DNA of 64,000 nucleotides, taken from NCBI RefSeq assembly GCF_000024345.1, contig NC_013729.1, positions 6,262,001 to 6,326,000 on the forward strand. The letters run 5' to 3'. The notes beneath the pieces were generated by a model that ran no database searches, was not told the origin of the DNA, and worked only from the letters and a program-made list of their open reading frames with translations. The stretch comes from Kribbella flavida DSM 17836 (lineage in GTDB: Bacteria; Actinomycetota; Actinomycetes; Propionibacteriales; Kribbellaceae). The position numbers and the translations under genes were made by a program. This document shows positions 33,294 through 41,464 of the stretch, piece after piece; the stretch's first letter is position 1, and each line of letters starts with the position of its first letter.

Positions 33294-36053
33294 ATGACAC
33301 TCCGCCCTGTCGGACGCCCCACCCCACGACCGCCCGGCCACCGCCACCGACGCTCCGCCGCCACCGCCCTGGTCGTCGCCACCCTCCTGGCGGCCGTGTC
33401 GACGACCGCCACCGCCGGCCCGGCCACCCCGAGCCCACGCCCTGGTACCGCCCCGCCCGGCACCATCGGCACAAGCACCGCTCACCCCGACGCCGCCACC
33501 CGCGGCTCGGAATCTGCCGCCACGACAGCGCCCCGCTCCCCCACACACCAGGCCGCCCGCACCTCCGGCGTACTGGCCGAGCTCTCCGAGACGACCCGGC
33601 TCGAGGACCGCCGCTCGCTCGTGGTCGGCGACCGGGCCTACGCGATGGGCGACGCGACCGGCCGCTACCCGGCGACCGGCTGGCACACCCGCGGCGAGAT
33701 GGGCGGGTTCTGGTCCCAGCCGATCAAGCTGCTCGACGGTCTGTGGTTCGGCGTGAACGGCGCCTGGCTCGGCAAGGACGTGCACGCCGCGAAGTACACC
33801 AGCGGCTACGGCTACCAGCGCATCGACTACGCCGGATCCCTCGACGTGCAGCGCACCGACTTCGTCCCCGACGGCGTGCGCGCCACGGTCGTCGGTCTGA
33901 CTCTGACGTCGCCGAAGTCGACCACCGTCAAGCTCGACGTCGACGCACACTCCGAGCTGATGCCGGCGTACCCGTGGGGTGGCACCACGCCCAACGCCGG
34001 CCAGACCAACCTGCCCGACACCGGCTCGTACGCCGCTGGCGCGCTGCGCTTCCGCGACCGCGGCACCTCCCCGATCCCGAACGCCGCGCCGCACGACTAC
34101 ACCGCCTTCGTCGGATCGTCCCTGCGGCCGACGGCGCACGCTCTCGGCCCGAACCACCGCGGCCCGCAGGACCCGGCCGTCGTCTGCCCGGCCGACGGTA
34201 CGCCGCCCCCGCGGTGCGACGACTCGGCGTTCGGCAAGGGCACCGGCGGCCGTCTCACCTACACCGTCGCGCTGAAGGCCCACCGGACGCTGACCCTCTG
34301 GTTCGCCGTGGCCGGCTCCGACCGGGGCGCTGCGGACGCCACCCGGGAGTACCGCAGGGCGATCAGCGCCCCGGAGAAGTTGCTCAAGGCAAAGTTGCGG
34401 GATCGCGCCGGCCTCGCCGCCCGGTCCGCAGTCGACCTGCCGGGCGACCGATTGCTGCAGCAGAGCGTCGAGTGGAGCAAGCAGAATCTCGCCGACTCCG
34501 TGCAAGAGGCCCGCGACCTGCGGATCCGCGACGTCAACGAGGGCAAGGACTATCCCGCGCCGGTGGGCACGGTCGGCAGCGCCCGCTGGTTCGGCGCCGG
34601 CTTCCCCGACTATCCGTGGCTGTTCGCCACCGACGGCGAGTACACCGCGTACGCCGCGGTCGCGGCCGGCCAGTTCGCCACGGCGAAGCAGCACCTGCGC
34701 TCACTGCAGCAGATCAGCGACCTCTTGAACGACCGCAGCGGCAAGGTCGCGCACGAAGTCATGCCGACCGGTGACGTCTACTTCGGCTCGAACCGGAGCG
34801 CGGGCAACACCGACGAGACGGTCAAGTTCCCGAGCACCGTGGCGCTGCTGTGGCGGTGGACCGGCGACGACCGGTTCCGCGACGAGCTGTACGACTTCAG
34901 TGTGCGCAACCTGCGCTATGTCTACCGCGCGCTGGACAAGGACAACGACGGCTGGCTCGAGGGCCTGGCGAACGTCGAGCGCAGCGGCATGGGCGCCGAG
35001 AAGCTGGACAGCACGGTGTACCTGGCGCGCGGTCTGCGCGACCTCGCCGACCTGGCCGCGTCGAAGCGCGACCGGGCGACCCAGCAGTGGGCGACCACCA
35101 AGGCCGCGGATCTGGAGAAGCGGTTCGAGACCCAGTGGTGGGTCGCCAAGGCGTTCGGCTACGCCGACTCGATCGACGACCCGGCCGATCCCGCGAACGA
35201 CAACCGGCCGATCTTCCAGCGGCACTGGACCGGCGTCACCCCGATGGAGGCGGTGCTCGTACGGCCCGGCCGGCCGGACGCACCGCTGGCCTCCGCCGAG
35301 CACGCCGCGATCGCGCTCGACCAGCGCGAGAAGCCTTGTTACACAGGGCAGTTCGGCCTCTTCCACACCGGCACGGGCCCGACCGCCGACCCGGCCGGTA
35401 ACCCCGGTCCGGCCTGCGACACCGTCGTGTCGGCGGTGAAGAGCGAGCGGGCGATCTTCTCGCTGAACACCTCGATCATGGCAGTGGCCGAGGGCAACTT
35501 CGGTCGGCTCGGCCGGGACCAGCAGCAGGTCTACACCACCGGCAACGCCCGGATCCAGCTCGACCCGCGGGTCTGGGAGACGCCCGGCGCGATGCCCGAG
35601 ATCGCGCCGTCGCCGGACGCACCGGCGAACATCGACCGGCCGTTCACCGATCGCTCGATGTCACTCCAGGCCTGGGGCGCGTACGGCGTGCTCTGGCCGG
35701 TCGTGCACCAGCAGCTCGGTGTCGACCCTGAGCTGGGGCACCGCAGGCTGGCCGTCGTCCCGCAGCTGCCGGAGGGCCAGCAGAAGATTGCTGGAAGCAA
35801 CATCCGGCTGGGACGCGGCGCCGTCGACGTGGCTGCACGCCTGGCAGGCAAGGAGTTGCGGACCGACGTTCGAGTCCACGGCCTGCAGGCAACCGTCACC
35901 GCTGGGGCCGTACTGCCCGCCGGTGCAGAGGTCGCCGCGGTCTCCCTGAACGGCCGGCGGACGGCGTACCAGGTGGTGCCGACCAGTCGGGGGACCGAGG
36001 TCCGGGTCGCCGCGCGCGGATCGTCGAGCAGCTTGCGGATCACCTTGCGCTGA
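33294..36053 (+). CDS. Secreted six-hairpin (alpha/alpha) glycosidase-like protein
   Basis: 919 residues. An Arg-rich signal peptide with hydrophobic core TALVVATLLAAVSTTATA (about 22-40) is followed by a Pro/Thr/Ala-rich linker, a beta-rich N-terminal domain (about 95-400) and an (alpha/alpha)6-barrel (about 430-800: QSVEWSKQNLADSVQEARDL, WFGAGFPDYPWLFATDGEYT, DKDNDGWLEGLANVERSGMG, FSLNTSIMAVAEGNFG), then a C-terminal beta sandwich. The layout and the DYPWLFATDGEY and EGLANVE segments recall glycogen-debranching and GH15/GH63-like enzymes; the acid/base residues cannot be assigned securely. Start ATG 33294 has a perfect AAGGAGGT, 10 nt away. Controlled with, and probably by, the LacI gene upstream. 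Confidence 0.85.
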   Translation: MTLRPVGRPTPRPPGHRHRRSAATALVVATLLAAVSTTATAGPATPSPRPGTAPPGTIGTSTAHPDAATRGSESAATTAPRSPTHQAARTSGVLAELSETTRLEDRRSLVVGDRAYAMGDATGRYPATGWHTRGEMGGFWSQPIKLLDGLWFGVNGAWLGKDVHAAKYTSGYGYQRIDYAGSLDVQRTDFVPDGVRATVVGLTLTSPKSTTVKLDVDAHSELMPAYPWGGTTPNAGQTNLPDTGSYAAGALRFRDRGTSPIPNAAPHDYTAFVGSSLRPTAHALGPNHRGPQDPAVVCPADGTPPPRCDDSAFGKGTGGRLTYTVALKAHRTLTLWFAVAGSDRGAADATREYRRAISAPEKLLKAKLRDRAGLAARSAVDLPGDRLLQQSVEWSKQNLADSVQEARDLRIRDVNEGKDYPAPVGTVGSARWFGAGFPDYPWLFATDGEYTAYAAVAAGQFATAKQHLRSLQQISDLLNDRSGKVAHEVMPTGDVYFGSNRSAGNTDETVKFPSTVALLWRWTGDDRFRDELYDFSVRNLRYVYRALDKDNDGWLEGLANVERSGMGAEKLDSTVYLARGLRDLADLAASKRDRATQQWATTKAADLEKRFETQWWVAKAFGYADSIDDPADPANDNRPIFQRHWTGVTPMEAVLVRPGRPDAPLASAEHAAIALDQREKPCYTGQFGLFHTGTGPTADPAGNPGPACDTVVSAVKSERAIFSLNTSIMAVAEGNFGRLGRDQQQVYTTGNARIQLDPRVWETPGAMPEIAPSPDAPANIDRPFTDRSMSLQAWGAYGVLWPVVHQQLGVDPELGHRRLAVVPQLPEGQQKIAGSNIRLGRGAVDVAARLAGKELRTDVRVHGLQATVTAGAVLPAGAEVAAVSLNGRRTAYQVVPTSRGTEVRVAARGSSSSLRITLR

Positions 36054-36065
36054 CCACGTGGACAG

Positions 36066-36105
36066 CAGCCGGTGCCGGTGGGAAGGGTCCCGCCGGCACC
36101 GGCTG
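36066..36105 (+). terminator. Hairpin terminator after the glycosidase
   Basis: CAGCCGGTGCCGG (36066-36078) pairs perfectly with 36093-36105; the inner bases (TGGGA/TCCCG) extend the stem. It starts 13 nt after the glycosidase stop. Confidence 0.85.
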
Positions 36106-36153
36106 TCGCGCCCGGTGGAAAATTCCGGAAAGGGAAAGATCGGGAAATGTGAA

Positions 36154-36190
36154 GCGGGGCCCCTCCGAGTATGAGCCGGAGGGGCCCCGC
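36154..36190. terminator. Second perfect hairpin terminator
   Basis: GCGGGGCCCCTCCG (36154-36167) pairs perfectly with 36177-36190 around a 9-nt loop. Together with the previous hairpin it isolates the glycosidase unit from the following intergenic region. Confidence 0.85.
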
Positions 36191-36267
36191 AGAGCTGAAG
36201 GAAAGTGACGTCTCCAGCTTCCCGAGACGGGTCCGTAGGGTCCGGCAGACCCCGTCACCGGTCTACC

Positions 36268-36287
36268 TCGGTGGGGATCCCCACCGA
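36268..36287. repeat. Perfect 20-bp palindrome
   Basis: TCGGTGGGGA followed directly by its exact reverse complement, with no loop. Lacking a loop it is more likely a protein-binding site than a terminator. It lies between the two terminators and the DnaA-box cluster. Confidence 0.6.
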
Positions 36288-36417
36288 CAGGGGCCTCGGT
36301 TTCCGCTCGACCCGCTGCTCCGAACGGAACAACGTGTCGCCCTTTCTACCGCCGCGGCGGCGGCCCGCACAACCCTTTCCCGGCAGCTGTTTCCGGCAAT
36401 TCGCCACCCACCGCGTG

Positions 36418-36483
36418 TCGTCCACAGCGAAGGCGTGCCCGTCCACAGAAACCGTTCCAGTTATACACATGCCCTGTGCATAA
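36418..36483. promoter_or_regulatory. Cluster of four DnaA-box-like sequences
   Basis: TCGTCCACA (36418-36426) and CCGTCCACA (36439-36447) fit the degenerate Streptomyces DnaA box (Y Y V TCCACA). TTATACACA (36461-36469) and, inverted 5 bp later, TGTGCATAA (36475-36483; TTATGCACA) each match the classical TTWTNCACA box without mismatch. All lie in one 66-bp stretch of a 456-bp gene-free region (36054-36509). No dnaA, dnaN, rep or par gene is in the window, so this is not the expected chromosomal origin context. Confidence 0.55.
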
Positions 36484-36509
36484 CCCCGCTCACCTGGGCG
36501 GGCCGGCCC

Positions 36510-37238
36510 TCATTCCCAGCGGAAGTAGCGCGCTGCCACCGCCACGCAGACGACGGTGACGGCCACCAGGGCGACCACGTGCTCGAAACCTGGCCAGTGG
36601 CCGGCCCACGCGTCCTGGAGGCTGGTCATGCCCGCGCCGAGCGGGGTGACGTCCCGCAGCCAGCGGATCGACTCGGGCATGAGATCACCGGGCGTCCAGA
36701 CGCCGGCGAAGAACATGCTCGTGAAGAACAGGATGTTGCCGACGATGCTGGCCGCCTTGGCGGTCGAGACCAGTCCGGCGATCAGCAGGCCGATGGACAG
36801 CTGCGCGATCGAGAACAGTAGCGCGGCGAGCCCGAAGGGCAGCACCGAGCCGGGCAGGTCGGCGTCGAACAACAGCGCCCCGGCTGCGAGGATCAGCGCG
36901 ATCACGAGCGCCGCGGCGACCAGGTGCAGCAGCAGCTGCGCGATCAGCAGCTTGACCGGCCGGACCGGCGTGGTCGACATCCGCCGCAGCACTCCCTTCT
37001 CCCGGTAGCCGGCCAGGATCATCGGCAGCGTCGCCATCCCGAGCAGACCGATGCCGATCCCGATCGCCATCGTCGGCAGGAAGCTGGGCGGGATGCCGTC
37101 CGAGCCGTCGTCGGCGCCGCCGATCAGCGAGAAGATCGTCAGCAGGCCGAGCGGCAGCACGAAGACGAAGAAGAGCCCGGGCCAGTCCCGGACGAACAGC
37201 TTGGTCTCGATCCGGGTCAGGGTGAGGGTCTGGCTCAT
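36510..37238 (-). CDS. ABC-2 type transporter permease
   Basis: 242 residues with about six membrane helices (WPGLFFVFVLPLGLLTIFSLIG, MAIGIGIGLLGMATLPMIL, LLLHLVAAALVIALILAAGALL, LAALLFSIAQLSIGLLIAGLV, VVALVAVTVVCVAVAARY). The GYREKGVLRRMSTTPVRP loop is the coupling loop of ABC-2 exporters. ATG 37238 overlaps the ATPase stop. Last gene of a five-gene operon that begins with the GntR gene at 40309. Exporter of unknown substrate. Confidence 0.92.
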   Translation of the reverse strand: MSQTLTLTRIETKLFVRDWPGLFFVFVLPLGLLTIFSLIGGADDGSDGIPPSFLPTMAIGIGIGLLGMATLPMILAGYREKGVLRRMSTTPVRPVKLLIAQLLLHLVAAALVIALILAAGALLFDADLPGSVLPFGLAALLFSIAQLSIGLLIAGLVSTAKAASIVGNILFFTSMFFAGVWTPGDLMPESIRWLRDVTPLGAGMTSLQDAWAGHWPGFEHVVALVAVTVVCVAVAARYFRWE

Positions 37239-38224
37239 CGGTCCGCTCCTTCGGAGGTCCGTCCGGACAGGGTCAGGAACGCCTCGTCCAACGTCGTCTG
37301 TTCGGTGTGCAGGTCGAGCGGTGCCAGGCCGCGCGCGGCCAGCTCGGTGACCACCGCGACCAGCAGGTCATCGTTGCCGGTGACAACGAACCGGCCGTTC
37401 TCGACGGTCACCTCGTGCACCGCCGGCAGCGCGGTGAGCACGCTGTGGTCGGTCAGCGGGCCGGGCAGCCGGAAGCTGATCCGCTGCTCCGACCGGGCCG
37501 CCGCGATCAGCCCCGCAGGGGTGTCGAGGGCGACCACCCGGCCGCCGTCGATGATGGCGATCCGGTCGCAGAGGTATTCAGCCTCCTCCATGAAGTGGGT
37601 GACCAGCAGGATCGTCACGCCGGCGTCGCGGACACCGCGGACCAGCTCCCAGGTGTCCCGCCGGGCCTGCGGATCCAGGCCGGTGGTCAGCTCGTCGAGA
37701 ATCGCGATCCGCGGGTTGCCGATCAGCGCGAGCGCGATCGACAGTCGCTGCTTCTGCCCGCCGGAGAGCTTCGCGAACGCGGTGTTCTGCACCTGGGCCA
37801 GACCGAGCTGCTCCAGCAGCTCACCGGGATCCCGCGGCGCCGGGTAGAAGGAGGCGTACAGCTCCAGCGCCTCCCGGGCCTTGATCTTGTCCGGCAGCTC
37901 GCTGGCCTGCAACTGGACACCGACCAGCGAGGTGATCTCCGCCCGCCGCTTGCGCGGGTCCAGTCCGGTGACCCGGACCGTGCCGCTGTCGGGGGCGCGC
38001 AGCCCGGCGATCGACTCGACCGTGGTGGTCTTGCCGGCGCCGTTCGGGCCGAGGATGCCGAAGATCTCGCCGGACCGGACCGTCAGCGACACGTCGTCGA
38101 CCGCCACGGTGGCGCCGTAGGTCTTGCGGAGGTTGCGAACGACGACCAGGTCCTGCGCCGGACCTATGTCGCGTGGGGTGCCGGGACTGTTTCCGGGCCT
38201 GTTTTCGGGCCTGATTTCGGGCAT
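37235..38224 (-). CDS. ABC transporter ATP-binding protein
   Basis: 329 residues. Walker A GILGPNGAGKTTTVE, Q-loop LVGVQLQASEL, signature LSGGQKQRLSIALAL, Walker B IAILDELTTGLD (DE followed by L rather than P), switch His in LVTHFMEEAEYL, then a C-terminal domain ending TLDEAFLTLSGR. A Pro/Asn-rich N-terminal tail of about 25 residues precedes the domain. ATG 38224 has GAGGAAGG 7 nt upstream. Pairs with the permease at 36510-37238 as the second ABC module of the operon. Confidence 0.93.
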   Translation of the reverse strand: MPEIRPENRPGNSPGTPRDIGPAQDLVVVRNLRKTYGATVAVDDVSLTVRSGEIFGILGPNGAGKTTTVESIAGLRAPDSGTVRVTGLDPRKRRAEITSLVGVQLQASELPDKIKAREALELYASFYPAPRDPGELLEQLGLAQVQNTAFAKLSGGQKQRLSIALALIGNPRIAILDELTTGLDPQARRDTWELVRGVRDAGVTILLVTHFMEEAEYLCDRIAIIDGGRVVALDTPAGLIAAARSEQRISFRLPGPLTDHSVLTALPAVHEVTVENGRFVVTGNDDLLVAVVTELAARGLAPLDLHTEQTTLDEAFLTLSGRTSEGADR

Positions 38225-38277
38225 GGCGCAGCCTTCCTCGGTGCAGGTGAAGGTGAAGAACGACGGGGTGGGGGGGA

Positions 38278-39045
38278 TCAGCCCTTGGTCGGCCGAACTC
38301 CGAACGGGCGGATCATCAGGTAGCCGAAGTACAGCCCGAGTGCGCTGACGGCGAGCACTCCCGGGACGGCCACCGCCAGCGACGGCCGGTGGTAGCCGGT
38401 GCTGGCGATCGCCTCGGCGAGCCACTGCGCGACCAGCAGAAGCTCCGCGGCGGCGGCCGGCAGCACCGTCAGCGGCAGCAGCGCGAGCCCTTTCCAGGCG
38501 CCGAAGCGGAGAAAGGTGATGCCGACCAGCCAGCCGGCGACCTCGTGCGACAGGACCAGCAGGAAGAACTCGGTGAAGATCAGCCCGACCTGCGAGGTCT
38601 CGGTGAACAGGTGCGGATTGGCCAGGGTCTGCGTCCAGCCCTGCCAGGCGTAGATCAGGTGCTCGACCTGGTAGACCAGCACCCAGAGCAGCGCCGTACC
38701 GGCCGCGGCGCCGACCAGGAAGATGCTCGCTCCCAGCGAGAACATCCGGCGGGTGATGCCGAGCGAGACCATCAGCGTGAAGAACGCCGGGGCGAGCGTG
38801 ACGCCGATCGCCACCGAGAAGTACTTCGGTGACTGGGTGCCGTAGTCCCAGATCGAGTGGTCGTTGCCGTCGCTGGCCAGCTGGATGATCAGGCCGATGC
38901 CCAGGAACGACAGCACCATGATCAGCCAGTAGCCGCCCAGCATCGGGCGCATCCCGATCACCATGGCCTGCAGCACCCGGCGCAGGCGCTGTCCGGAGGT
39001 GACGCCGTTCGGCAGGGTGGCGGCCGGGCTGGTGGTCGCGGTCAT
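38278..39045 (-). CDS. ABC transporter membrane subunit (YtrC-like position)
   Basis: 255 residues with six membrane helices (YWLIMVLSFLGIGLIIQLA, VAIGVTLAPAFFTLMVSLGI, ASIFLVGAAAGTALLWVLVY, FFLLVLSHEVAGWLVGITFL, LLPLTVLPAAAAELLLVAQW, AVAVPGVLAVSALGLYFGYL). The sequence is not close to any permease family I recognise, but its position directly after an ATPase gene (GTGA/ATGA-type overlap with 39042-39956) and the GntR leader matches the Bacillus ytrABC order. Probably the membrane partner of that ATPase. Confidence 0.8.
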   Translation of the reverse strand: MTATTSPAATLPNGVTSGQRLRRVLQAMVIGMRPMLGGYWLIMVLSFLGIGLIIQLASDGNDHSIWDYGTQSPKYFSVAIGVTLAPAFFTLMVSLGITRRMFSLGASIFLVGAAAGTALLWVLVYQVEHLIYAWQGWTQTLANPHLFTETSQVGLIFTEFFLLVLSHEVAGWLVGITFLRFGAWKGLALLPLTVLPAAAAELLLVAQWLAEAIASTGYHRPSLAVAVPGVLAVSALGLYFGYLMIRPFGVRPTKG

Positions 39046-39956
39046 CGGTTTCCCTCCTTCGACAAGGCCGGTGCGGTCAGGTGCACGAACAGGTCCTGCA
39101 GGCCGACCGGTCCGACCTCCAGCCCGGCGGACCGGGCCTTGGCCAGCAGAGCGTCGTCCAGGTCGCCCAGCACGGTGACCGACTTGGTGCCACCGAGCCG
39201 CTGCGCGGCCAGGACGGCGAGGCCGCTGGTGAGCTCGTCCACGGCAGCCGCCGGGCCGGCCAGCGACGCGCCGCGGCCGCGCAAGGTGTCGACCGGCGCC
39301 TGGGTGACAAGCCGCCCACGGTCGAGAATGACGACCTCCTCCAGCAGCGCGCTGACCTCGCTGACCAGGTGGGTCGACAGCAGGATCGTCCGCGGCACCT
39401 CGGCGTAGTCGGCCAGCAGGGCGTCGTAGAACAGCTCCCGGGACGGCACGTCCATGCCCAGGTAGCTCTCGTCGAAGATGGTCAGCGGCGCCCGGCTGGC
39501 CATGCCGAGCACGACGCCGAGCGCGGACCGCTTGCCCCGGGACAACTTCTGCACCCGCTTGCCGACGGGCACCTCGAACTTGTCCAGCAGCTCACCGGCC
39601 AGGTCGTGGTCCCAGTACGGCCGCAGACTCGCGGCGTAGTCCAGGATGCGCTTGACCGGCGCCTGGTCGTACAGGTCGCCCGACTCCCGGATCAGGCAGA
39701 TCCGGCTGGTCACCACCGCGTCCTCGTACGGCGAACGCGCCGCGCCCAGGTCGCCGCCCTCGATCAGCACCCGGCCCTCGTCCGGCCGGCGGAACCCGGC
39801 CAGCAGGGCGGCCAGGGTGCTCTTGCCGGACCCGTTCCGGCCGAGCAGGCCGTGGATCTTGCCCGGGGCCAGTCGCAGGTCCAGCCCGTCCACGGCGGGG
39901 ACTCCGCCGAACCGGACGGTGACGTTCTCGGTCCGTACCGCCAGGCCGCCGCTCAC
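39042..39956 (-). CDS. ABC transporter ATP-binding protein (YtrB-like)
   Basis: 304 residues. Walker A GLLGRNGSGKSTLAALLA is normal, but the signature is LSRGKRSALGVV instead of LSGGQ and Walker B is LTIFDESYLGMD with Ser after the catalytic Glu. The same deviations are typical of the YtrB/EcsA-like subgroup, so they are not by themselves signs of inactivation. The C-terminal domain has VTVLGDLDDALLAKARSAGL. GTG 39956 overlaps the GntR stop (GTGA) and has AAGGAGG upstream within the regulator's 3' end. Confidence 0.9.
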   Translation of the reverse strand: MSGGLAVRTENVTVRFGGVPAVDGLDLRLAPGKIHGLLGRNGSGKSTLAALLAGFRRPDEGRVLIEGGDLGAARSPYEDAVVTSRICLIRESGDLYDQAPVKRILDYAASLRPYWDHDLAGELLDKFEVPVGKRVQKLSRGKRSALGVVLGMASRAPLTIFDESYLGMDVPSRELFYDALLADYAEVPRTILLSTHLVSEVSALLEEVVILDRGRLVTQAPVDTLRGRGASLAGPAAAVDELTSGLAVLAAQRLGGTKSVTVLGDLDDALLAKARSAGLEVGPVGLQDLFVHLTAPALSKEGNR

Positions 39957-40309
39957 TGCTCCTCCTTCTGGATGTGCTCGACGATCTCCCGCAGCGGGAC
40001 ACCGACCGCCCGCGCCTCGGCGATCATCGGGTCGACCACCTCGGCGAAGAACGACGCACGCCGGCCGCTGCGCAGCAGTTCGCGGGCGTTCGGGCTGACG
40101 AACATGCCGATCCCGCGCTTCTTGTAGAGCACGCCCTCGTCGACCAGCTGGGCGAAACCCTTGGCCGCGGTGGCGGGGTTGATCCGGTAGAACGCCGCGT
40201 ACTGGTTCGTCGACATGACCTGTTCGTCCTCGGCGAGGGCACCCGAGACGATGTCGTTCTTGATCTGGTCCGCGATCTGGAGGTAGATCGGGCTGCGATC
40301 GTCGAACAC
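39953..40309 (-). CDS. GntR family regulator, YtrA subfamily
   Basis: 118 residues: winged helix SPIYLQIADQIKNDIVSGALAEDEQVMST..., DNA-recognition segment YRINPATAAKGFAQLVDEGVL, KKRGIGMFVSP wing, and a short C-terminal helical pair (EARAVGVPLREIVEHIQKEEQ) that only dimerises, as in YtrA, with no ligand domain. GTG 40309 has GGAGG 8 nt upstream. First gene of a five-gene ABC operon; it probably represses its own operon through the dyad at 40356-40387. In Firmicutes YtrA operons respond to cell-wall antibiotics. Confidence 0.92.
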   Translation of the reverse strand: MFDDRSPIYLQIADQIKNDIVSGALAEDEQVMSTNQYAAFYRINPATAAKGFAQLVDEGVLYKKRGIGMFVSPNARELLRSGRRASFFAEVVDPMIAEARAVGVPLREIVEHIQKEEQ

Positions 40310-40355
40310 CGTGGTTCCCTCCTGGTCTCGGGCCGGCTCGCTGGTGCGTTGCGGG

Positions 40356-40387
40356 GGTTCGTAGGTTCATTACTTGACCAACGAACC
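40356..40387. promoter_or_regulatory. Candidate YtrA-type operator
   Basis: GGTTCGTAGG (40356-40365) and CCAACGAACC (40378-40387) are inverted repeats with one mismatch around a 12-bp AT-richer centre, 47-78 bp upstream of the GntR start codon. YtrA-type proteins commonly bind such spaced dyads in their own promoter. Confidence 0.5.
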
Positions 40388-40424
40388 GTAGCAGCTCCGG
40401 GGTCACCACCGTCAAGTGCCGGCC

Positions 40425-41255
40425 CTAGCCGCCCGCTGCGGCTCCTGCCTGCTTCTGGAGCGCCTTGCGCAGAGCCGGCGCGACCGGCCCCACCCGGACA
40501 GCCAGCTGAGCGAGCCTCTCCTTGTGCCGCTTGCGCTGCTCCTTGGGCAGCACCAGCCGCAGATCGCCCGCCGCGGCCAGTACGGCGAGCGTCGCGTCGC
40601 GCAGATCGACCCGGGTGACAAGCCGGGCAGGGCGCAGCGTGTCGAGGGCGGCGTGCAGCAGGTGCCGGCGGACGAGCGGCTGCCGAAGCGTGAGGCGCTC
40701 AGCCGGCAGCACCCCGAACCGCCGGTACCGCTCGACGTCGATCAGCCGGGCCTTCACCAACTCGTCCCGCACCGCGCCGACAGCGGCCCGCTGGTGACGC
40801 TCCACCCAGTACCGCCACCGCTTCCGCCCGGCGGCTTCGATCTCGGCCAGCATGCGTTCACTCACCGGGCTGAGGTGGAGGTGCGCCTGAGCGGAGGAAG
40901 CGCCGCCCGGCCTCGGCGTCGCGAGCACGACCCGGCCCTCCTCGTCGGCCAGGCGACCGGCGAGCTGGAGATCGACGAGCGTCGCCGCCCGGAGCATCAG
41001 CCCGAGCTTGCTGCGGCTCGCGAGCTTGCCGGTCGCGGGATCCAGAGCCAGCAGGTAGAGCCGGGCCGCGAGCCCGTCGGGCAGCGCACTTCTGCCGTGA
41101 CCAACTGCTCGCGGCCGTTCGGCCGGGCCTGGTGCGCGCTCGCCGGAGCGGGGCCGCGCCGGCCGGGTGCGGCCGGCACTCCCGGCCGGGGACTGCTCGG
41201 AGTGGGAACCGCCGGACTTCGTGGGGTCGGCGCGGCGTTCGAGACGGGCGTTCAT
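40425..41255 (-). CDS. GPP34 (GOLPH3-like) family phosphoprotein
   Basis: 276 residues. An Arg/Pro/Ser-rich disordered N-terminus (about 1-55) is followed by the GPP34 domain: LAARLYLLALDPATGKLASRSKLGLMLRAATLVDLQLAGRL (read in parts), DEEGRVVLATPRPGG, ERMLAEIEAAGRKRWRYWV. Eukaryotic GOLPH3 binds phosphatidylinositol-4-phosphate; bacterial homologues occur widely in actinomycetes with unknown role, probably membrane or lipid related. Its ATG overlaps the stop of the small RHH gene (ATGA), which in turn follows the SPFH gene, so the three form an operon. Confidence 0.88.
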   Translation of the reverse strand: MNARLERRADPTKSGGSHSEQSPAGSAGRTRPARPRSGERAPGPAERPRAVGHGRSALPDGLAARLYLLALDPATGKLASRSKLGLMLRAATLVDLQLAGRLADEEGRVVLATPRPGGASSAQAHLHLSPVSERMLAEIEAAGRKRWRYWVERHQRAAVGAVRDELVKARLIDVERYRRFGVLPAERLTLRQPLVRRHLLHAALDTLRPARLVTRVDLRDATLAVLAAAGDLRLVLPKEQRKRHKERLAQLAVRVGPVAPALRKALQKQAGAAAGG

Positions 41256-41455
41256 GAGTCCTCCTTGCGGGGACGGCCGGGGCGGCGCATGGTGCCGACG
41301 TCACCGGGCAACCGGCCGGCGTCGGCGAGGGCTCGGCGGAGCAGGAACTCGATCTGGGCGTTGGTGCTGCGCAGGTCGTCGGCCGCCCAACGAGCCAGCG
41401 CGTCGTGCACCGCGGGATCCAGCCGGAGCAGGATCTTCTTGCGCTCGGTGGCCAC
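41252..41455 (-). CDS. Small ribbon-helix-helix protein (Arc-like)
   Basis: 67 residues. KKILLRLDPAVHDALARWAADDLRSTNAQIEFLLRRALADAG has the beta strand-helix-helix pattern of Arc/MetJ-type DNA-binding proteins (strand ILLRLD, then two helices), and the tail is Pro/Arg-rich. Such proteins can be antitoxins, but no toxin gene is beside it; here it lies between an SPFH gene (9-bp gap) and the GPP34 gene (overlap). Likely the local regulator of this operon. Confidence 0.85.
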   Translation of the reverse strand: MATERKKILLRLDPAVHDALARWAADDLRSTNAQIEFLLRRALADAGRLPGDVGTMRRPGRPRKEDS

Positions 41456-41464
41456 CGGCCGGCC

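Noticed and set aside
41252..41455. Toxin-antitoxin system
   Set aside because: The RHH protein looks antitoxin-like, but its neighbours are SPFH and GPP34 genes, not a toxin.
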